From Tiliqua scincoides (lineage: Eukaryota; Chordata; Lepidosauria; Squamata; Scincidae), in the NCBI RefSeq assembly GCF_035046505.1, contig NC_089824.1, positions 116,509,997-116,573,996 on the forward strand: a DNA stretch of 64,000 nt, read 5' to 3'. Numbering within the stretch: the first letter of the stretch is position 1; each line of letters begins with the position of its first letter. Positions 1 to 13,152 of the stretch are shown piece by piece. The notes below the pieces were generated by a model. It saw only the letters and a program-made list of their open reading frames with translations. It was not told the DNA's origin and made no database searches. A program made the position numbers and the translations under genes.

Positions 1-443
1 GGAAACTCTTCCCCTTACCCCAGGGTAAGCCACCACAGCCCCAATAGGTCTCCTCCATTGCGCAACCTCAGGAGATGGTACAAGTCCATCGCTGCTTGGG
101 GAATGGGGTTGGGATCCAGCATAACAGCCGGGTACCAACCCTGTCTCCCCATCCCCTCCCTCTCCCGGGACCTCCCCCTGCCCTGAAACGCCTCCCTCCT
201 GCCTCCTTGCTGCTTCCACCCTGCCCTCCCCAGACACCTGCATTGGCTGAGCTCAGCCGATGCAATCCTCCCTCCTCAAGTCAGTGCAGAGGCTGGATAC
301 AGCCTCCATGGGCTGGTACGCGTCTCTGTACCAGCCCAGCCAACTCCCAAGGAGGTGCAAACGTGCTTTACAGCACATTTGTGACCCTCCTGGTTCAGCA
401 CAAGGGACTTGCACCGACTTAGGGCGCTGTTAAGATTGCACCC
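1..443. mobile_element. Long GC-rich TIR element, right part (enters from left edge)
   Basis: The right end gattgcaccc is followed by TTA. The interior resembles 19575-20166 in reverse orientation (cttaccccagggtaagc, then gatccagcataacagcc). The left terminus lies outside the window. Open reading frames within it are incidental. Confidence 0.7.
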
Positions 444-794
444 TTAATCTGTTAGTTATGAATCTTCCAAGAGCGTTTTGAATATATGGTTGGAAAACTC
501 AATAGTTGGAAAACTCAATGGAAAAATTAATATTGTTAATATCCATGATTTTTGAGTCCTCAGAGGAGATGCAGCATCACCCTAGACTGCCTCTTTGCAG
601 GATCATCTTTCTTCAGAGCTTATCCGCTCCTTCTTTTCACCTCTTCCTCCTCACTTGTGGTGAGGTGAGAAAGGCATGAAAGCAGACCTATTTTGGCTGA
701 ATCTTTGGATTGACTAATGAGGCAGGAAAGTAGCATTCCAGCAATTTCAGCTACTCCTGCCAGCATTAATGGGCTTCCTCCTCACTGTCTGAGG

Positions 795-1122
795 CAGGGG
801 TGTCAAACATAAGGCCCGGGGGCCAGATGCTTTTTATGTGGCCCTTAGGCTCTCAGCTGCTGAACAGTGCTGAGGTGTTACAGCTAAAAGGGCAGCCCCC
901 ACAAAAATTGGGCTCTCCCATATCTTGAAATATGATATAAAGATTTGCATGTTTTCTCTTCTGTCATTTGTACTTAAAGAATTCCTAAGTGAGAAAAAGT
1001 GCTTATTTTTGGTTATGAGTTGTTTAATGACATCGCTTCCTGCCTAACGACATTGCTTCGGCCCTCAGCAGGTATCATGAATGTCATTCGGCCCTCGGTA
1101 TGAAACGAGTTTGACACCCCTG
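795..1122. mobile_element. hAT-like non-autonomous element, 8-bp target duplication
   Basis: The terminal inverted repeats are CAGGGGTGTCAAAC and its complement GTTTGACACCCCTG. Perfect 8-bp direct repeats GTCTGAGG lie at 787-794 and 1123-1130. It is 328 bp with no transposase. It sits directly beside the Myb/SANT-like remnant that starts at 1140. Confidence 0.9.
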
Positions 1123-1139
1123 GTCTGAGGAATCCCTCA

Positions 1140-2589
1140 TGGAGTGAAGAGGAATGGAGGGCCTTCATTGGCATTTGGCAGAAAGAGGTTGTCCAGGCAG
1201 CTCTCATCAAATATTATTGAAATGTAGAGAAGTTCTGCTATACTTCAGAGAAGCTCAAGAACATGAACTACCAGAGGTATCTTGAGGCATTCAGAGAATT
1301 ACAAAATGGTAGTGCCTCCTTGCTGTCCAAGTTCATAACCTCATGTGTTGAGTCTCAAGTCTCTACCCTCAAGTCAAATCTGAGTCTCCGAGTCATAACT
1401 CAAGTCTTCTCAAGTTTCTGAGCCAAATTTATAGAAAAAAGGGAGGTGGTGGGGAACTGTGTAGGGGGGATGGCAGACACCGATGGCAGGCACATCCAGA
1501 AGTCTGCTTCCCAGTGTCCAGTGGCAATCAAACTGCTGCAGCCAGCCTGGAGCCACCAGCCACTGTACAATAACCCAGGCAAGGCGAACAGGAAGTTCCA
1601 ACCTTGCCCGGGTGATTGTACTTGCTCCTGGATCACCAAGAAGCTTTTGTGATACTTCCCGGCAAAGTAGGTTAGTAAGAACACACACATAGTGACTCAG
1701 ATGCAAAGATGGCTTCAAGTCCTAAGTTGAGTTGCAAGTCACTGCCTCAATCCCAAGTCTAGTCAAAGTCAGTGATTGACAAGACTTAAGTCTGATTTGG
1801 GAGCGAATTGTGGTACTCAAGTCTACATCACTGCAAAATGGTGAATGAGGGTAATAGCCATTATGGGTGCTCCAGGACAAATATGCCTTTGACATCCTTG
1901 GCTCCTTCCTGTGACTGGACAATGGAGTGATTATATTTCATGCGAGTGGTTCCCACATATCTCACAGGGGCGGTGCAGCAGAAACTCACATGGAAGAACT
2001 GCCATGCTAAAGGACGCGGAGGAAGAAGAAGACAGCTAAGAAGTGGTCTTGAGTCTGATTTCCATTAATCCAGAGTTCTCCACAGCCATTCTGACTTGCT
2101 GGGGATGAATAGTTGATAGGAGCAGGGAGATCTGAAGGGGGGTTGATGTCTTTCCCACCTTTATAACTGACCACAGAAAAGATAAGCCAAACACTGAACT
2201 ATTTAAAACCAGACTCTCCTTTGCAGAAATTGAGCAATGCAGACTCAGATGACTGGGGTGGAGAGAATTCAGCATTTGAGGTACAGGCAGAAGCAGCAGC
2301 ACTTGAGTTCTCCAGGAAGTTGTTGCCAGCAAACTGGAAAATGAGTGACAAGTTCAAAGAGATCCTCAACAGCCTCCAGGACAGAGACCAAGCAGTGTGG
2401 GACACACGCTTGGAGAGGGCAGTGGCCAACAATGAGTCAGGCTCAGACAATCTGATCACCAGCCTTGAGGCTTGGCAGAATAGAAATTGCAGGACATTAG
2501 GATGCTGGTTGGGACTGCTGAAGTATTCAGTGCATGGTGAGTGGCTTCATGGAGACTGTTATGATAGAAGCTTACCTGTCCAGGCCTGA
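1140..2589 (+). pseudogene. Myb/SANT-like coding remnant, broken
   Basis: At 1140 the + strand reads WSEEEWRAFIGIWQKEVVQA and then ALIKYY, with a stop at 1218. In the same frame follow EKLKNMNYQRYLEAFRE. The tryptophan spacing and the KLKNMNYQRY block resemble Myb/SANT-like domains of the MSANTD or Harbinger-accessory type. At 2227, after an acceptor-like ctcctttgcag, a second open stretch reads KLSNADSDDWGGENSAFEVQ and later NWKMSDKFKEILNSLQDRDQ, with the look of the downstream helical part of such proteins. The two pieces are about 0.9 kb apart. Whether this is a decayed host gene, a retained gene with an intron or a transposon-borne protein is open. Confidence 0.4.
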
Positions 2590-4629
2590 ACCTCCACATG
2601 CTGAGGGGAGGGGAGAAACTCTAAGATGTTATTGAGGAGCCACAAGACAAGGCACCTTTTGTGTACCTCGCCACATACAGAACAACCCATTTGCTAGCAA
2701 TTGTTTTGGATGCATTTGTAATTACCTGTTGTTACACTGGAATGCTGTAACTATACCATTAAAGATTTATTTTGGAATGGTTAACATTAACATGGCAGTA
2801 AATTGTTTTAAAAATAAGCCCTCGTTTGTTCTAAAAAAGAAAAGAAAACCTATGTCTTTATGTGAACTAGTAATCCAGCAGCAGCAACCACAGTGCCAAG
2901 ACACTCACTGGACCAGAAATTGTGCTGCCCTCTGAAGGGCCATCTTTCATGCATGCCAGCACACACATCCTCGATATGCAGACTGAGTGTGCCCTGGGGG
3001 TCCCTGGGACATGTTTTCTCCAAACACCAAAAAATTCATAGAAAATTGGTATGTGTAAAATGTGCAGTAGAATGTACTGTTTTCACTCCACTCTCCTCTC
3101 TTTGCCTCTCTTTGAAAACTTCTCCATCCTTGGTTTTGTTGTGATTCCCAAAACTGAAAGCATGGGGAAGAAAACAGGGAGCAGTAGTCTAACTTCCACT
3201 GATTATGACTGAAATGTGGTCACCTACAAAGTGATCATCAAGTTCTGTGTTGCCCGTGGGCTTCCTTTCCTGGTTCCAACTGGGGTGGGTCATCCTTAGT
3301 GCCAACAGTCAATTAGCCACCCAACAATCAATTTATGGAGATCCTCCCTGCTCCGAAGCAGGAAGAGAAGCCAAAGTTGCAGCAGGTGGGCAAGCTCGGC
3401 CTGCACAGCCTGCCCTTGCACTTCCAGATTTGCTTCTGCTGCTGCCCAATTTCAAGGGCCAGCCCCCCCCCCCAAATCTGAAAATGTCATAAGCCCCAAT
3501 GCTTGCCAAGCGCAGGCCAGCCATCCTGACTATTAACATCTACCAGGCGGCAGCAGCTGGGAAGATTACTCAGTTGGCCCATGCCTCAACAACCTCTCCC
3601 CCTGCCAGAGTGGGTGCTGCTGGCTGCACTGCTTAAAGGGTGGCCTGCAAAGTGCTGTCCCTTCGGCTGAGGCTTGGGAAGGCAAATTCTTCAAACATGC
3701 TGTCCCACACATGTCCCATTTCTCATCATCCAAAGTGTTCGAGCAGCACTAGGACACAAAATCACAGAGAGGCACAAGTAAGCACAGGGAAATGGTTACA
3801 TTGCCATCCCCCTTGTGCCTGTGAGAACAATGTGCTCTCATCCACTTCATGTGGAACATGTAGCTTTCCCACACAAGCCTCCCCAGAAATGGATGGGAGT
3901 TATGCAGTGCCCGTTCATTTCTAATGGGGCGTGTGCAAGTGAACACTCCACTGGACTGTGCCCTAAGAAAGCATCCCTTTCTGAAAGTTAAGGATGCCAT
4001 TGACCTGAATGCTTTTCATTCATCACATTTATATGCCAATGTAATGATTAGGGCTCCAAGCCTGAATTACTTTAATTGGTAGTTTAATCAGCCAAAGCTT
4101 TATTAGCTTAATCAGTGAGTGCTGATTTTAATCATTAGGGTAGAGAGTTAAAGGAATACCGTACTTGTTTGTTTAGGCTCTTTTTTGTTCTGTTGGGTTA
4201 ATAGAAAATATTAAAGATGGACTTTCCTTCTGGGGACTATCAAATTATAAATTATCTCCAGTTTTGCTTTAGTATCTGAAAAAGACCCCTTTGGTGAGGC
4301 TTTGTAGCAACCCCCCCCACCTCACTTCATCCCAAGGGGGTAATTTATCAAATAGGTGGCTCATACTCCCTGGGGCCATTTCCCCCTCTCTGGGGGAATC
4401 AGACAGAAGACAGTGACTTGACATTACTACAACTCTCCTTTAATTGAGGTACACATGCTTTCTGGGTCTTGATGGACGCTTCTCCCCGAAGCCCTACCCA
4501 GGCAGAACCCCCCAGCACTTCAAAGGCTTTGATGATGTGCAAGTTCATTTACATTTGATCATTAACTATTTGATTGGTAAAAAGGTAAATTGTTGTTCCT
4601 CTCAGCCTTCTTTAAATGGCGGACAACAC
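2590..4629. other. Intergenic DNA, no gene recognised
   Basis: The composition is ordinary, with a C run at 3467 and short chance frames. I see no splice-flanked conserved exon or repeat terminus that I can name. Confidence 0.5.
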
Positions 4630-4632
4630 TAA

Positions 4633-4807
4633 GGGCGCAATCTTAACCAACTTTCCAACTGTGGAAAGTTGTGCCAATGTGGCGTGCACAACTGTGCCAA
4701 TGTGGTGTGCACTGCATCCTGCAGTGGGGAGGCAGTCAAGATGCCCTCCTCAAGGTAAGGGCATGTTTGGCTAGGTCAGTGCTGGAAAGTTGGTTAGGAT
4801 TGCACGC
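4633..4807. mobile_element. GGGCNCAATC-terminus MITE, TAA target duplication
   Basis: It starts gggcgcaatcttaaccaac and ends gttggttaggattgcacgc. TAA lies at 4630-4632 and 4808-4810. A 3-bp TWA duplication is the PIF/Harbinger hallmark, and that superfamily call is inference. Confidence 0.8.
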
Positions 4808-4810
4808 TAA

Positions 4811-7624
4811 TTGTCATACAGCCTGCTAACCTGCACACAACGTGGCAGGCCTGCAAGCCTGAAGGAGGTCATAATCTCCAATGGGTCCAGAAGGCTCTTA
4901 ACAATAATGACATGGAATTGGTCCCAGATCTGCAGCAGATGGGAGGGCCATTAAGGGCTCTCTCCACTGGACCCTCTGCAACACCCTTGAGCTCCCCTGA
5001 ACATCTTCTCAAGCCAAATAAAAAATCTGACCTTTTAAGCAGTTTGAGATTTGAGGAAGCTGATATTACTTGTAAGTTCTAGCATTTTGCTAGAATCAGC
5101 ATCTGGCTTCAGCTATCATCATCAGACCAGGCTGAGAAAGGGTTTTTTAAACCCTCAGTTGGGAACTAACTAATTTCTGAGACACCATTTTTGCCTAGTT
5201 CGGCTCCTAAAGCTGCACAAGGACTTCCAGTTCATAGTATCTCCAGTCCCTCCAAGAGCTTCCTGTTTCAGACCTACTGGCTATTCTGCTCCAGACTGCA
5301 ACTATGTACGTCCTTGCCACTGAGCCAGAACTCAAACCATGACAGATATAGACCGTTGGATTTCCACTGGTGTGTTACAACCTGACTTCAAGTGAGCTGC
5401 ATGAGCAATGCTACCACCATTTATTTCTTGAGTTTTTGTTCTCTCTTATTGATTTTCAGGGAAGCAGCAAAAAAGGCTGGATAAGTCAGCTCAGTTATGT
5501 GTGTGAGGTGAAAGAGTCCAAAATTGCTGCTGTTGAACACTTGTTTATCAGCAGCTGGTGTGAAAGTCATGTTTGGGTTGCAGGAGGAGTTAAAACAGAA
5601 AATTGGGAATGTCAGAGAAAGAGATAAGATTAAAAGCAAGTCCTCTGTTGAAGGCTATAGTTAAATGTTTTCCTGGTTCTAGAAAAGTTGAATTAAGTCA
5701 AGTTGTACTGGTTCTAGAAAATAAAGTCCCTAGCCTAGTGATTTATTGTATATTTGTCCAAGGAATCCTGGTTCCCTACACTGACTGTTGAGTTAGATCT
5801 CCATGGCAGAACAGGGCAGCACACACAAGCTTCCTATGTGCATGGGCTTAAAATGCCTTGGTTTGATGGTGTCATCAGATGAATTGATCAAAGGAGCGGA
5901 ACCCACCTGCCTTCACCTTCCCATTACTTTACCTAGACAGACATGTTTGATGGCCCAATTGGTAAGGCAGGCTTATTGCTAAGCAGAAACTAGAGGAATT
6001 TTCTGAATCCTCATTGACATGAGGCAGGGAATAATGGAGTTCCAAACAAGGGACAAAGGACACGCTTGCCAGCAGCTCTTTAGGCTGCTCAACCTGTATA
6101 GGGGCTTCAGGGGAATTAGAAGTCTCTGAAAATAAGAGAAATAAGCAAATAGAAGGAAAAAAAATGGGGCAGTTGTCACAGCATAAGACAACTTGTGTAC
6201 AGCAAACACATTGTGACTGAACAAACATGGGGGGGGGAACAGAATATGTGGATAGGCCATAAATGCTAGTACAGTGTTGCTCTCCAGAGAATTCTTTGAA
6301 TTATCTTTGGAAGATGTTATGTTGGATATACCAGTTATACCCACTGGCACTCTTTCAGTGTTGGCATTCCTCTTTCTCAATGTTATTGCCATTTTCTCCC
6401 TTGATGAAAAGAAGAAATAAAATTTTCGCCAACGTAATTCAGCAATGTCACAGGAACCGTTGTAAAACTAAATCTGTTAATGGGGGTATAAAGTCATGAT
6501 TTTTTTTTTTTTTAAAAGGGTTGCTACAAGCAGTCCAGTTAAACCTTCACCAGGGCATAAATTGTGTCCAAGATTATTATTGTACCAATCTCATAACTTC
6601 CAGTCAAGCTCCAGCTCAGAAGAGATGCCAAAGGATGATGACAAGCCAAGTCTCACAAAGTGGATGTAAATCATGATACAATAAAGCGTTTTGAGGATTC
6701 TTCAGTTAAAAAAACAAAGAACACAAACTATAAACCGACAAACAACGATAACAAATAAACCACAAAAAAACAAGAAAAGCCAAAACCCAGAAAACCAAAA
6801 TTCTTAAAGCAAGAATGAATTATGGAAATTGGATGAAATTGCACATCCGAAAAAGCCTTTTTAAAAATGAAAGCTGTTGCTTTTTGTGCATCTGCTCAAT
6901 CTCCAGGAGTCCACGTGAGGCACCTGCACTGCCTGCTTGGCAATATCATCAGTCACGTTGATTTTCTGAGCCACCAACGATAAACACAAGACTGTAAAAG
7001 TAATACATCTTTCTTAGTCAATGACACCTTCTCAAATACTTTCGGGCACTAAATATAACACAGTTAAGCCATGGCATATGGTAAGGCAGAGAAGTGAGAC
7101 CACATGATTGTGTGGAAAATGCTCTCTTGGGTTTTAATGCTATCATAGGAGCTCACAAAAAATGTACCAACCTTACTACAATAGCATTTAGCAACAACCA
7201 TAGGTATTTAAAGGAGCATTTCACAACTCATTCCAAACTAGCCACTTTCCTGTCCTTCTGCCAAATACCTATACATATTCCTATAAGGTGGGGTCAAGAA
7301 GACCTGTTGGAAGAACCTGATTGACCACTGTTAACAAGATACTGGACTCTGTGGACCCTCAAGTTGAATCCAAATGTGTGTACACCAGTATTTGGTTGGG
7401 TGCAAAATTCTGAAAATGAAACCCATACGCATGCACGCACAGAGATGCATTTAAATCAGGGTGGCCCATCCTTAAGGCCGTCTGTTGCAGGTTGCATCAG
7501 TAATAGATTGCAAGGGGTCTGAGGGGGCAGAAGATCAGGGGTGCCTCACCCTGCATCTGCTGCTGCTGCCTCTCTCCAACACACTACTGATTAAAGCTGC
7601 AATGATGTGCTTCCCACTCACTCA
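4811..7624. other. Intergenic DNA, no gene recognised
   Basis: AT-rich sequence with short A/T and G runs (6229, 6501). Frames up to 137 codons occur but lack any recognisable domain. I see nothing supportable in it. Confidence 0.5.
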
Positions 7625-8134
7625 GAGCCCAATCCTGAGCTCGACGTGCTGGCTTACGTGCTAGTCCAACGCTGGCCAGTGCTGGACTAGTGCCGGGCGG
7701 GCGCCCGGCCTCTGCCGCTCAGTGGTCACACAGACCAGCGAGCCACAGAGAGGAAAGCGGAGGCAGGGGGGGCCTTCCGGGGAGGGAGGAGGTGGGCGGA
7801 GGGCGGGGAGAGGGTGGGAGGAGGCATGACAGCGAGGCGGGGAGAGGGCAGGGAAGAGGGCGGGGGAGGGAGGGAGGCAGGACCAGTGAAGTAACGCTCT
7901 ACCGGATCCTGAGCCTTCTCATCAGGCTCAGCGCAAAGGCTCTTGCTTCACTGCCAACCTTTTGGTTGGTGGTGAATTGAGTAGCCCCATTGTGGAGCTA
8001 CTCCCTTTACCCAGTGGAAGAGGATGAAAGTCCCCTTCTCCGGAGGTGCCGCCTGCAGCTGCCATGGGAGCGCAGGTTACGGTGGTAGTCGTTTTCGGTG
8101 AGCCTCAGGCATGCAGGAGCTCAGGATTGGGCTC
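7625..8134. mobile_element. Long GC-rich TIR element
   Basis: It starts gagcccaatcctgagctc and ends gagctcaggattgggctc. It is 510 bp with a G/GA-rich interior that includes CpGs. The termini belong to the same class as the 180-bp MITEs. Confidence 0.78.
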
Positions 8135-8451
8135 CTTCTTACCAAGCTCCTCGTATGCTGTCATCAAACCCAGAAGAGCAGGACTTTTGGTTTTATTTAC
8201 AGGGACAGTGAAAGTAAAGGAGTTCCTTTGTGCTATTCTTGTAAACAGAATTGGAATCCCACACCTCCAGGTTGGACAACAGGACAAGAAGAGCACAGTA
8301 AAGGTTTGGGGGCTTTTGTTGCAGAGGCAGCAGCTGCAAGACATCATCCAGCTGCAATCCAGGTCACTCCACCACAATTTAAAAGTAAAATAAATATAAA
8401 CTAAAGATGGAGCAGCAGTAATGTGTAAAGCTCAAAAAACCCTGCTGAACT

Positions 8452-8549
8452 GGGGCTGCAGTCTGATACATACCTGGGAGTAAATCCCATTGAGCTCAGT
8501 GGGACTCACTTCTGAGTACACCTACACAAGATTGCTCTGTAAGGGCACA
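8452..8549. mobile_element. Short palindromic element (AGTAAGTCCCATTGA class)
   Basis: About 95 bp with a foldback core cctgggagtaaatcccattg against gtgggactcacttctgagta, ending in attgctctgtaagg. It is one of at least ten copies in the window. Confidence 0.7.
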
Positions 8550-8995
8550 ATCCTAACCCCGGGTTAGGCTGGCACAAGTCACTTGAATCAATCCAGGGGT
8601 GTTGCAAACGTGCCATAAGGCACATTTGCTCTGACGTAGGAGTCGGGGAGGGCAGCACAAGGAGTTGCGCTGGCCTCCCCGCGCCGGATCCAGGTCTGGC
8701 AGGGTAGGTTTGCGTCAGCCAAGCACAGCCAACACAGGTAAGGTGGAGAGGGTGCGAAGGAGGCGGGGAGGAGGCATTTGGGGTGGGGGCAGGCAGCAGG
8801 CATTCCTGGGGGCAGGTGGGTGGGGAACAGGAGGCAGGGCCAGGATCTGGCGGTTATGTCGTATCCTGATCCCGTTCCCAGGCAGCACAATGCGGCCCCT
8901 GGTCATTCTGCCTGGATCTGCACCACCTTGTCAGGTGGCACAGATCTGAGGAGACCCATTGGGGCCACTGCAGCGTGACACGGGGTAAGGGGAGC
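8543..8995. mobile_element. Long GC-rich TIR element, right end lost
   Basis: It starts gggcacaatcctaaccccgg. The interior (gttatgtcgtatcctgatcc) is like the elements at 1-443 and 19.6-20.2 kb. No right terminus is seen before the foldback at 9015. Confidence 0.65.
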
Positions 8996-9014
8996 AAGCT
9001 GTGTATCAGATATC

Positions 9015-9345
9015 TCACCACCAAATACACATTGGCATCTAGTCCGCATGTGCAGTTTGTGACTGAGCAAGGACATTCATGCAAGCCTCCATCCATGAAT
9101 TTTCCCTGCTGGATTTTGGGAGAAATGCTCAGAATTTTAACAGCTATGAGCCAGTGAGGAGGCAAGATAATTCTAATCAAAGCGAGTGAGAGAATGATCT
9201 TGTCCCCTCACTGGCTCACATCTGTTAAAATTCTGAGCATTGCTCCCAAATCCAGCAAAGAAAATGCACAGAAGCTCACATGAATGCCCTTGCTCAGTTG
9301 AAAACTGCACATGCAAACTAGATGCCAATGTGCACTTGGTGGTGA
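9015..9345. repeat. Foldback repeat with arms of about 150 bp
   Basis: The arms 9015-9167 and 9198-9345 are inverted copies, beginning TCACCACCAA and ending TTGGTGGTGA, with a loop of about 30 bp. The arms differ at scattered positions. No terminal target duplication is evident. Confidence 0.88.
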
Positions 9346-10865
9346 CTTTTTGCAGTACTCAACGACCATAAGCCCAGGAAATACTTAAATAACCGGATGT
9401 CTTACTCTGATAAAATGACTTCTACTGAAGTACTTTGAGACTCTGTTTCTGAAGATTGAATTGCTTTGATTTTCAGAACGTCCCAGTGGGGGTAGAAGAG
9501 ACTAGTCCAAGAAACAGACATGACACTTCCCTGCAAATATAGAAACCATAATGACTCTTCCAAATAATGAGCTCTGGGAACATTATGGTGTCACAGCATT
9601 GCAAAGGAGGAAATACGGATGTCATTTACATCTGTAAGTGACAACTTAAAGTCTCGGCAGAGTGCAGCTTTTATCATGAGGTGTCAGCTTGAGACTTTTC
9701 TCAACTGACAGCAGTTTTAATAGCCTCTTGAGCTTCAGCCCAGAAGCATCTGGCCCAGTTAGCAAGCCTGAAGAGACTGGAAAGGGAGGGTGCCTTTTAT
9801 ACTTTGAATTGAATGGTCCTTCAGAAGTAGGTACCATTTCAGAGAATGAAATATGTCTTCAGAAGTCTTGTTCTAAGATTGTTCTAAGTCTCAATGGTAT
9901 CTCACAGAGAAATTTGTAGAATGTCTAATTTGGGCAACCCAGAATATTGAGGGTGTGGGTGTGACAGAGCAAACTTCTTTCACAAAAGGTGGACTTATTT
10001 AAAGGTCAAAGATAATTGAAAATTATCTTCAAATAATTTGAAAACCCTTCAAACAATGAAGAACTTTGTAGGCTGTGTCAGTCAGTTTGCTCCTCAGTTA
10101 CTTCACATTTAAAAGCCTCATTATAAATTCCTTGAATGTAGGTTGTTTCTTGCAGAGATGTTGCTTCAGAATAAACATCCTCACAAGTTATCTCCATCTA
10201 TTAAGGAATCGTTTCGTAAACTGGAGAACCACAAAATTAGTTTAATTAATGCAATTTGTTCCTATCAGGCAACATCTTTCCAGAAAGACCAATTTTTACA
10301 AATTGCATGGTCTACTTTTTAGATATTGGGTTAGTTTGCCTCCACTAAAGAGCTTTGGGATATACTTGCTTTGACTCTTCTGTATATGTGTGGGTATTCA
10401 CATCTGGCTGTTAACAGTCATAGTCCTTTTAAAAAAAACATTTAATAACGCACTACTGCTATAGCTTACAGCTATTGCCCCCTTCTTGAATTTCCACACA
10501 ACTCTGCATTTCTCATCTGACACCTGTTGTGAGGTGTTTTCAAGTTAAAGAAAACTGGTAGTGCCCCCAGTCATCTCCATAATGAGGACTTTGTGAATGC
10601 TAATCAATGAAATACAGTATACCAGAGAGCGAAAGATGCAATACTCCTTGGAGAATGCTGGCTCCTGAAGGGGTAATAACATTAACTTTAATGTAGCATA
10701 ATTAAAAAGAAGCAAGTATAGATAAAGTCATTCATCACTGGCCTACTTTCCTGACAAACCCTTAGATGAAACAAAACGATGGATTCACAAGGCTGTATTC
10801 TCCCTAAGCAGGGATTTTATATATGTATCCACAAGGAACTTTTCTCTCATGAAAGAGCTCCAATA
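9346..10865. other. Intergenic DNA, no feature recognised
   Basis: Unremarkable AT-rich sequence before the CR1 copy at 10870. No terminal repeats or exons were seen. Confidence 0.5.
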
Positions 10866-10869
10866 TACA

Positions 10870-11325
10870 TTTGTCACCTCATGAAAGAGTTCCAGTATAC
10901 ATAATTATGCATGGGAAGGATAAAGTGGATAGAGAGATGCTCTTTATACTCTCACATAACACCAGAACCAGGGGACATCCACTAAAATTGAGTGTTGGGA
11001 AGGTTAGGACAGACAAAAGAAAATATTTCCTTACTCAGTGTGTGGTGATGGCATCTAGCCTGGATGCCTTTAAAAGGGGATTGGACAAGTTTCTGGAGGA
11101 AAAATCCATTATGGGTTTCAAGCCATGATGTGTATGTGTAACCTCCTGATTTTAGAAATGGGCTATGTCAGAATGCCAATGCAAGGGAGGGCGCCAGTAT
11201 GCAGGTCTCTTGTTATCTGGTGTGCTCCCTGGGGCATTTGGTGGGCCACTGTGAGATACAGGAAGCTGGACTAGATGGGCCTATGGCCTGATCCAGTGGG
11301 GCTGTTCTTGTGTTCTTATGTTCAT
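10870..11325 (+). mobile_element. CR1 LINE 3' end
   Basis: The sense strand encodes a CR1 ORF2 C-terminus, with KVRTDKRKYFLTQCVV and then SSLDAFKRGLDKFLEEKSIM. A 3' UTR follows, ending in the repeated octamer-like tail TTCTTGTGTTCTTATG. It is closely related to the copies at 12.6, 47.4 and 50.7 kb. Confidence 0.85.
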
Positions 11326-11329
11326 TTGT

Positions 11330-12560
11330 CACAGATCTGACTGGAGGTAGAGCTAGTCATCTAAATAAACAGGCATATACAAGTAGAGCATGGGGGGGGA
11401 GCAGCTTGGCTGGTTCCAAATTCACTGCACCAACAATGCCAACTGGTTGGAAACTGCAGCCACTACACATTCCTAAGGAGGCTCCTATAGTGAGCTCCCT
11501 CAGGAGGCTCCTATAGTGAGTCAGCAGCCTGGAAGGCTGAGTCATTTGGAAGCAGCAGCCATTTCTGCTTTGTTGTTTACCATTCCCTTTATCCTCCAAT
11601 GACTGGTGAACAGAAAGACTTGGTTTTGAACCAGCTCATTGGGTGGTGAAGCCCACCCGATTCCCGAGAGCTGGAGAGTCAAAGCTCTCAGCTAACCCCA
11701 AATAATCCAACAAGTATGCCCAGAAGTTATACAAAGGAAAATGAGGAGAACTCCATTGTGTATTTGCCCTGGTCTCTTCTCTAGTGCCACAGCATATTTA
11801 AAGTTAATTGAACAATGTTAACAAAATTCATATTTTAAAAATCTGCCATATCTTTGTCAATAATACCTATGCTTTTGCACTCATTGACCAGACCTCAAGA
11901 AGCAGGAGCAAGTTCATCACATTGCACCACACTGTAAACTAGAAAGCTAGAAAATGACTTTAAAAATATATATACTTTTATATATACCCGTGGGTGCCTT
12001 CGAAGTTACAGACCTGAGGACATCTTTGTGTGCCTCCCTATTCGGCCTCTCCAGGGAGAATATCTGTGCAAGTGTACCATAAATCTTTCCCAGAATAAGA
12101 ACCACTCCAAGGTCCCTTTTCATATGTATCATTCCAGATGAGTCATTGCTTAATCCTAAGAAGCCCTTGGAGCTAAATCTTCTCTATCAATTCAAAACCA
12201 GAATTTCAAGCAGAAAATAAAATTACAGCTTGTCAATTCTCATTCCATCAGAGAGCACTGACAGATAAAAGAGGAGAGCATGCAGGGAAAAGGATAACAG
12301 TGATTAAAGAAGTGCAGCGGGGGGGGGCCCTCTAAATTATACATAGTTATTGGGGGGGATTCACTGAAATGTCTACAAAATGCCATCTGCTTTGCTCAGG
12401 ATGGGAATGCATATTTTCTAAAAATATGGATTCAACAAGACAATCATCTCTACTAGTTATCACATCTGCTAATAAATGCATTATATAACATTTTGGGTTA
12501 ACTCCCAGCAGAACACAAAATACGTTCTCTCTAGATGGTGGGGGGGGGGGCAAAGTTGTA
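11330..12560. other. Intergenic DNA, no feature recognised
   Basis: It contains a short direct repeat around 11480 and 11505 (ctcctatagtgagctccctc against ctcctatagtgagtcagc) and G runs at 12320, 12351 and 12541, but no gene. Confidence 0.5.
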
Positions 12561-12564
12561 AATC

Positions 12565-12747
12565 ATAAGAACATAAGATCAGGATCAGGCCATAGGCCAC
12601 TGGATCCAGGCCACTGGATCAGGCCATAGGCTCATCTAGTCCAGCTTCCTGTATCTCACAGCGGCCCACCAAATGCCCCAGGGAGCACACCAGATAACAA
12701 GAGACCTCATCCTGGTGCCCTCCCTTGCATCTGGCATTCTGACATAA
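12565..12747 (-). mobile_element. CR1 3' UTR fragment
   Basis: This is the reverse complement of the CR1 3' end at 11.1-11.3 kb, beginning cataagaacataag and carrying an internal short duplication of the ccactggatcaggcc segment. It is truncated before the ORF. Confidence 0.8.
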
Positions 12748-13152
12748 TTTTTACTGTACAGTTCTGTTGTACAGGTTTGCTCAGAAGTAAGTCCCATTGT
12801 GTTCAACTGTATGATAAGTATGCACATGATTGCAGCCTTAATACTGTTATGTATTCTTCTTTCCCTCAGTCGATAGGGAACAAGCAATCTATGGGTGTAG
12901 AAAGATGACATTTTTCCAGAGATTTGAAGGTGGTTTGGAAGAGGGACTGCAGCCTGCTTTGTGAACACTCATCCCACTTTCATTTCTGGTGAATAGAAAT
13001 GCAGAATTTTGTACTGCCTGTCAGACCTGTTTGATCTGAAGCAACTGTGGAGCAAAAGAAATATGTACAGCATGGAAAATGTATGTCTTTCTTAAGCACT
13101 TTTGAGATGCTTACAAACTTTGGGCAAATAGACACGTAACATTTTTAGAAGA

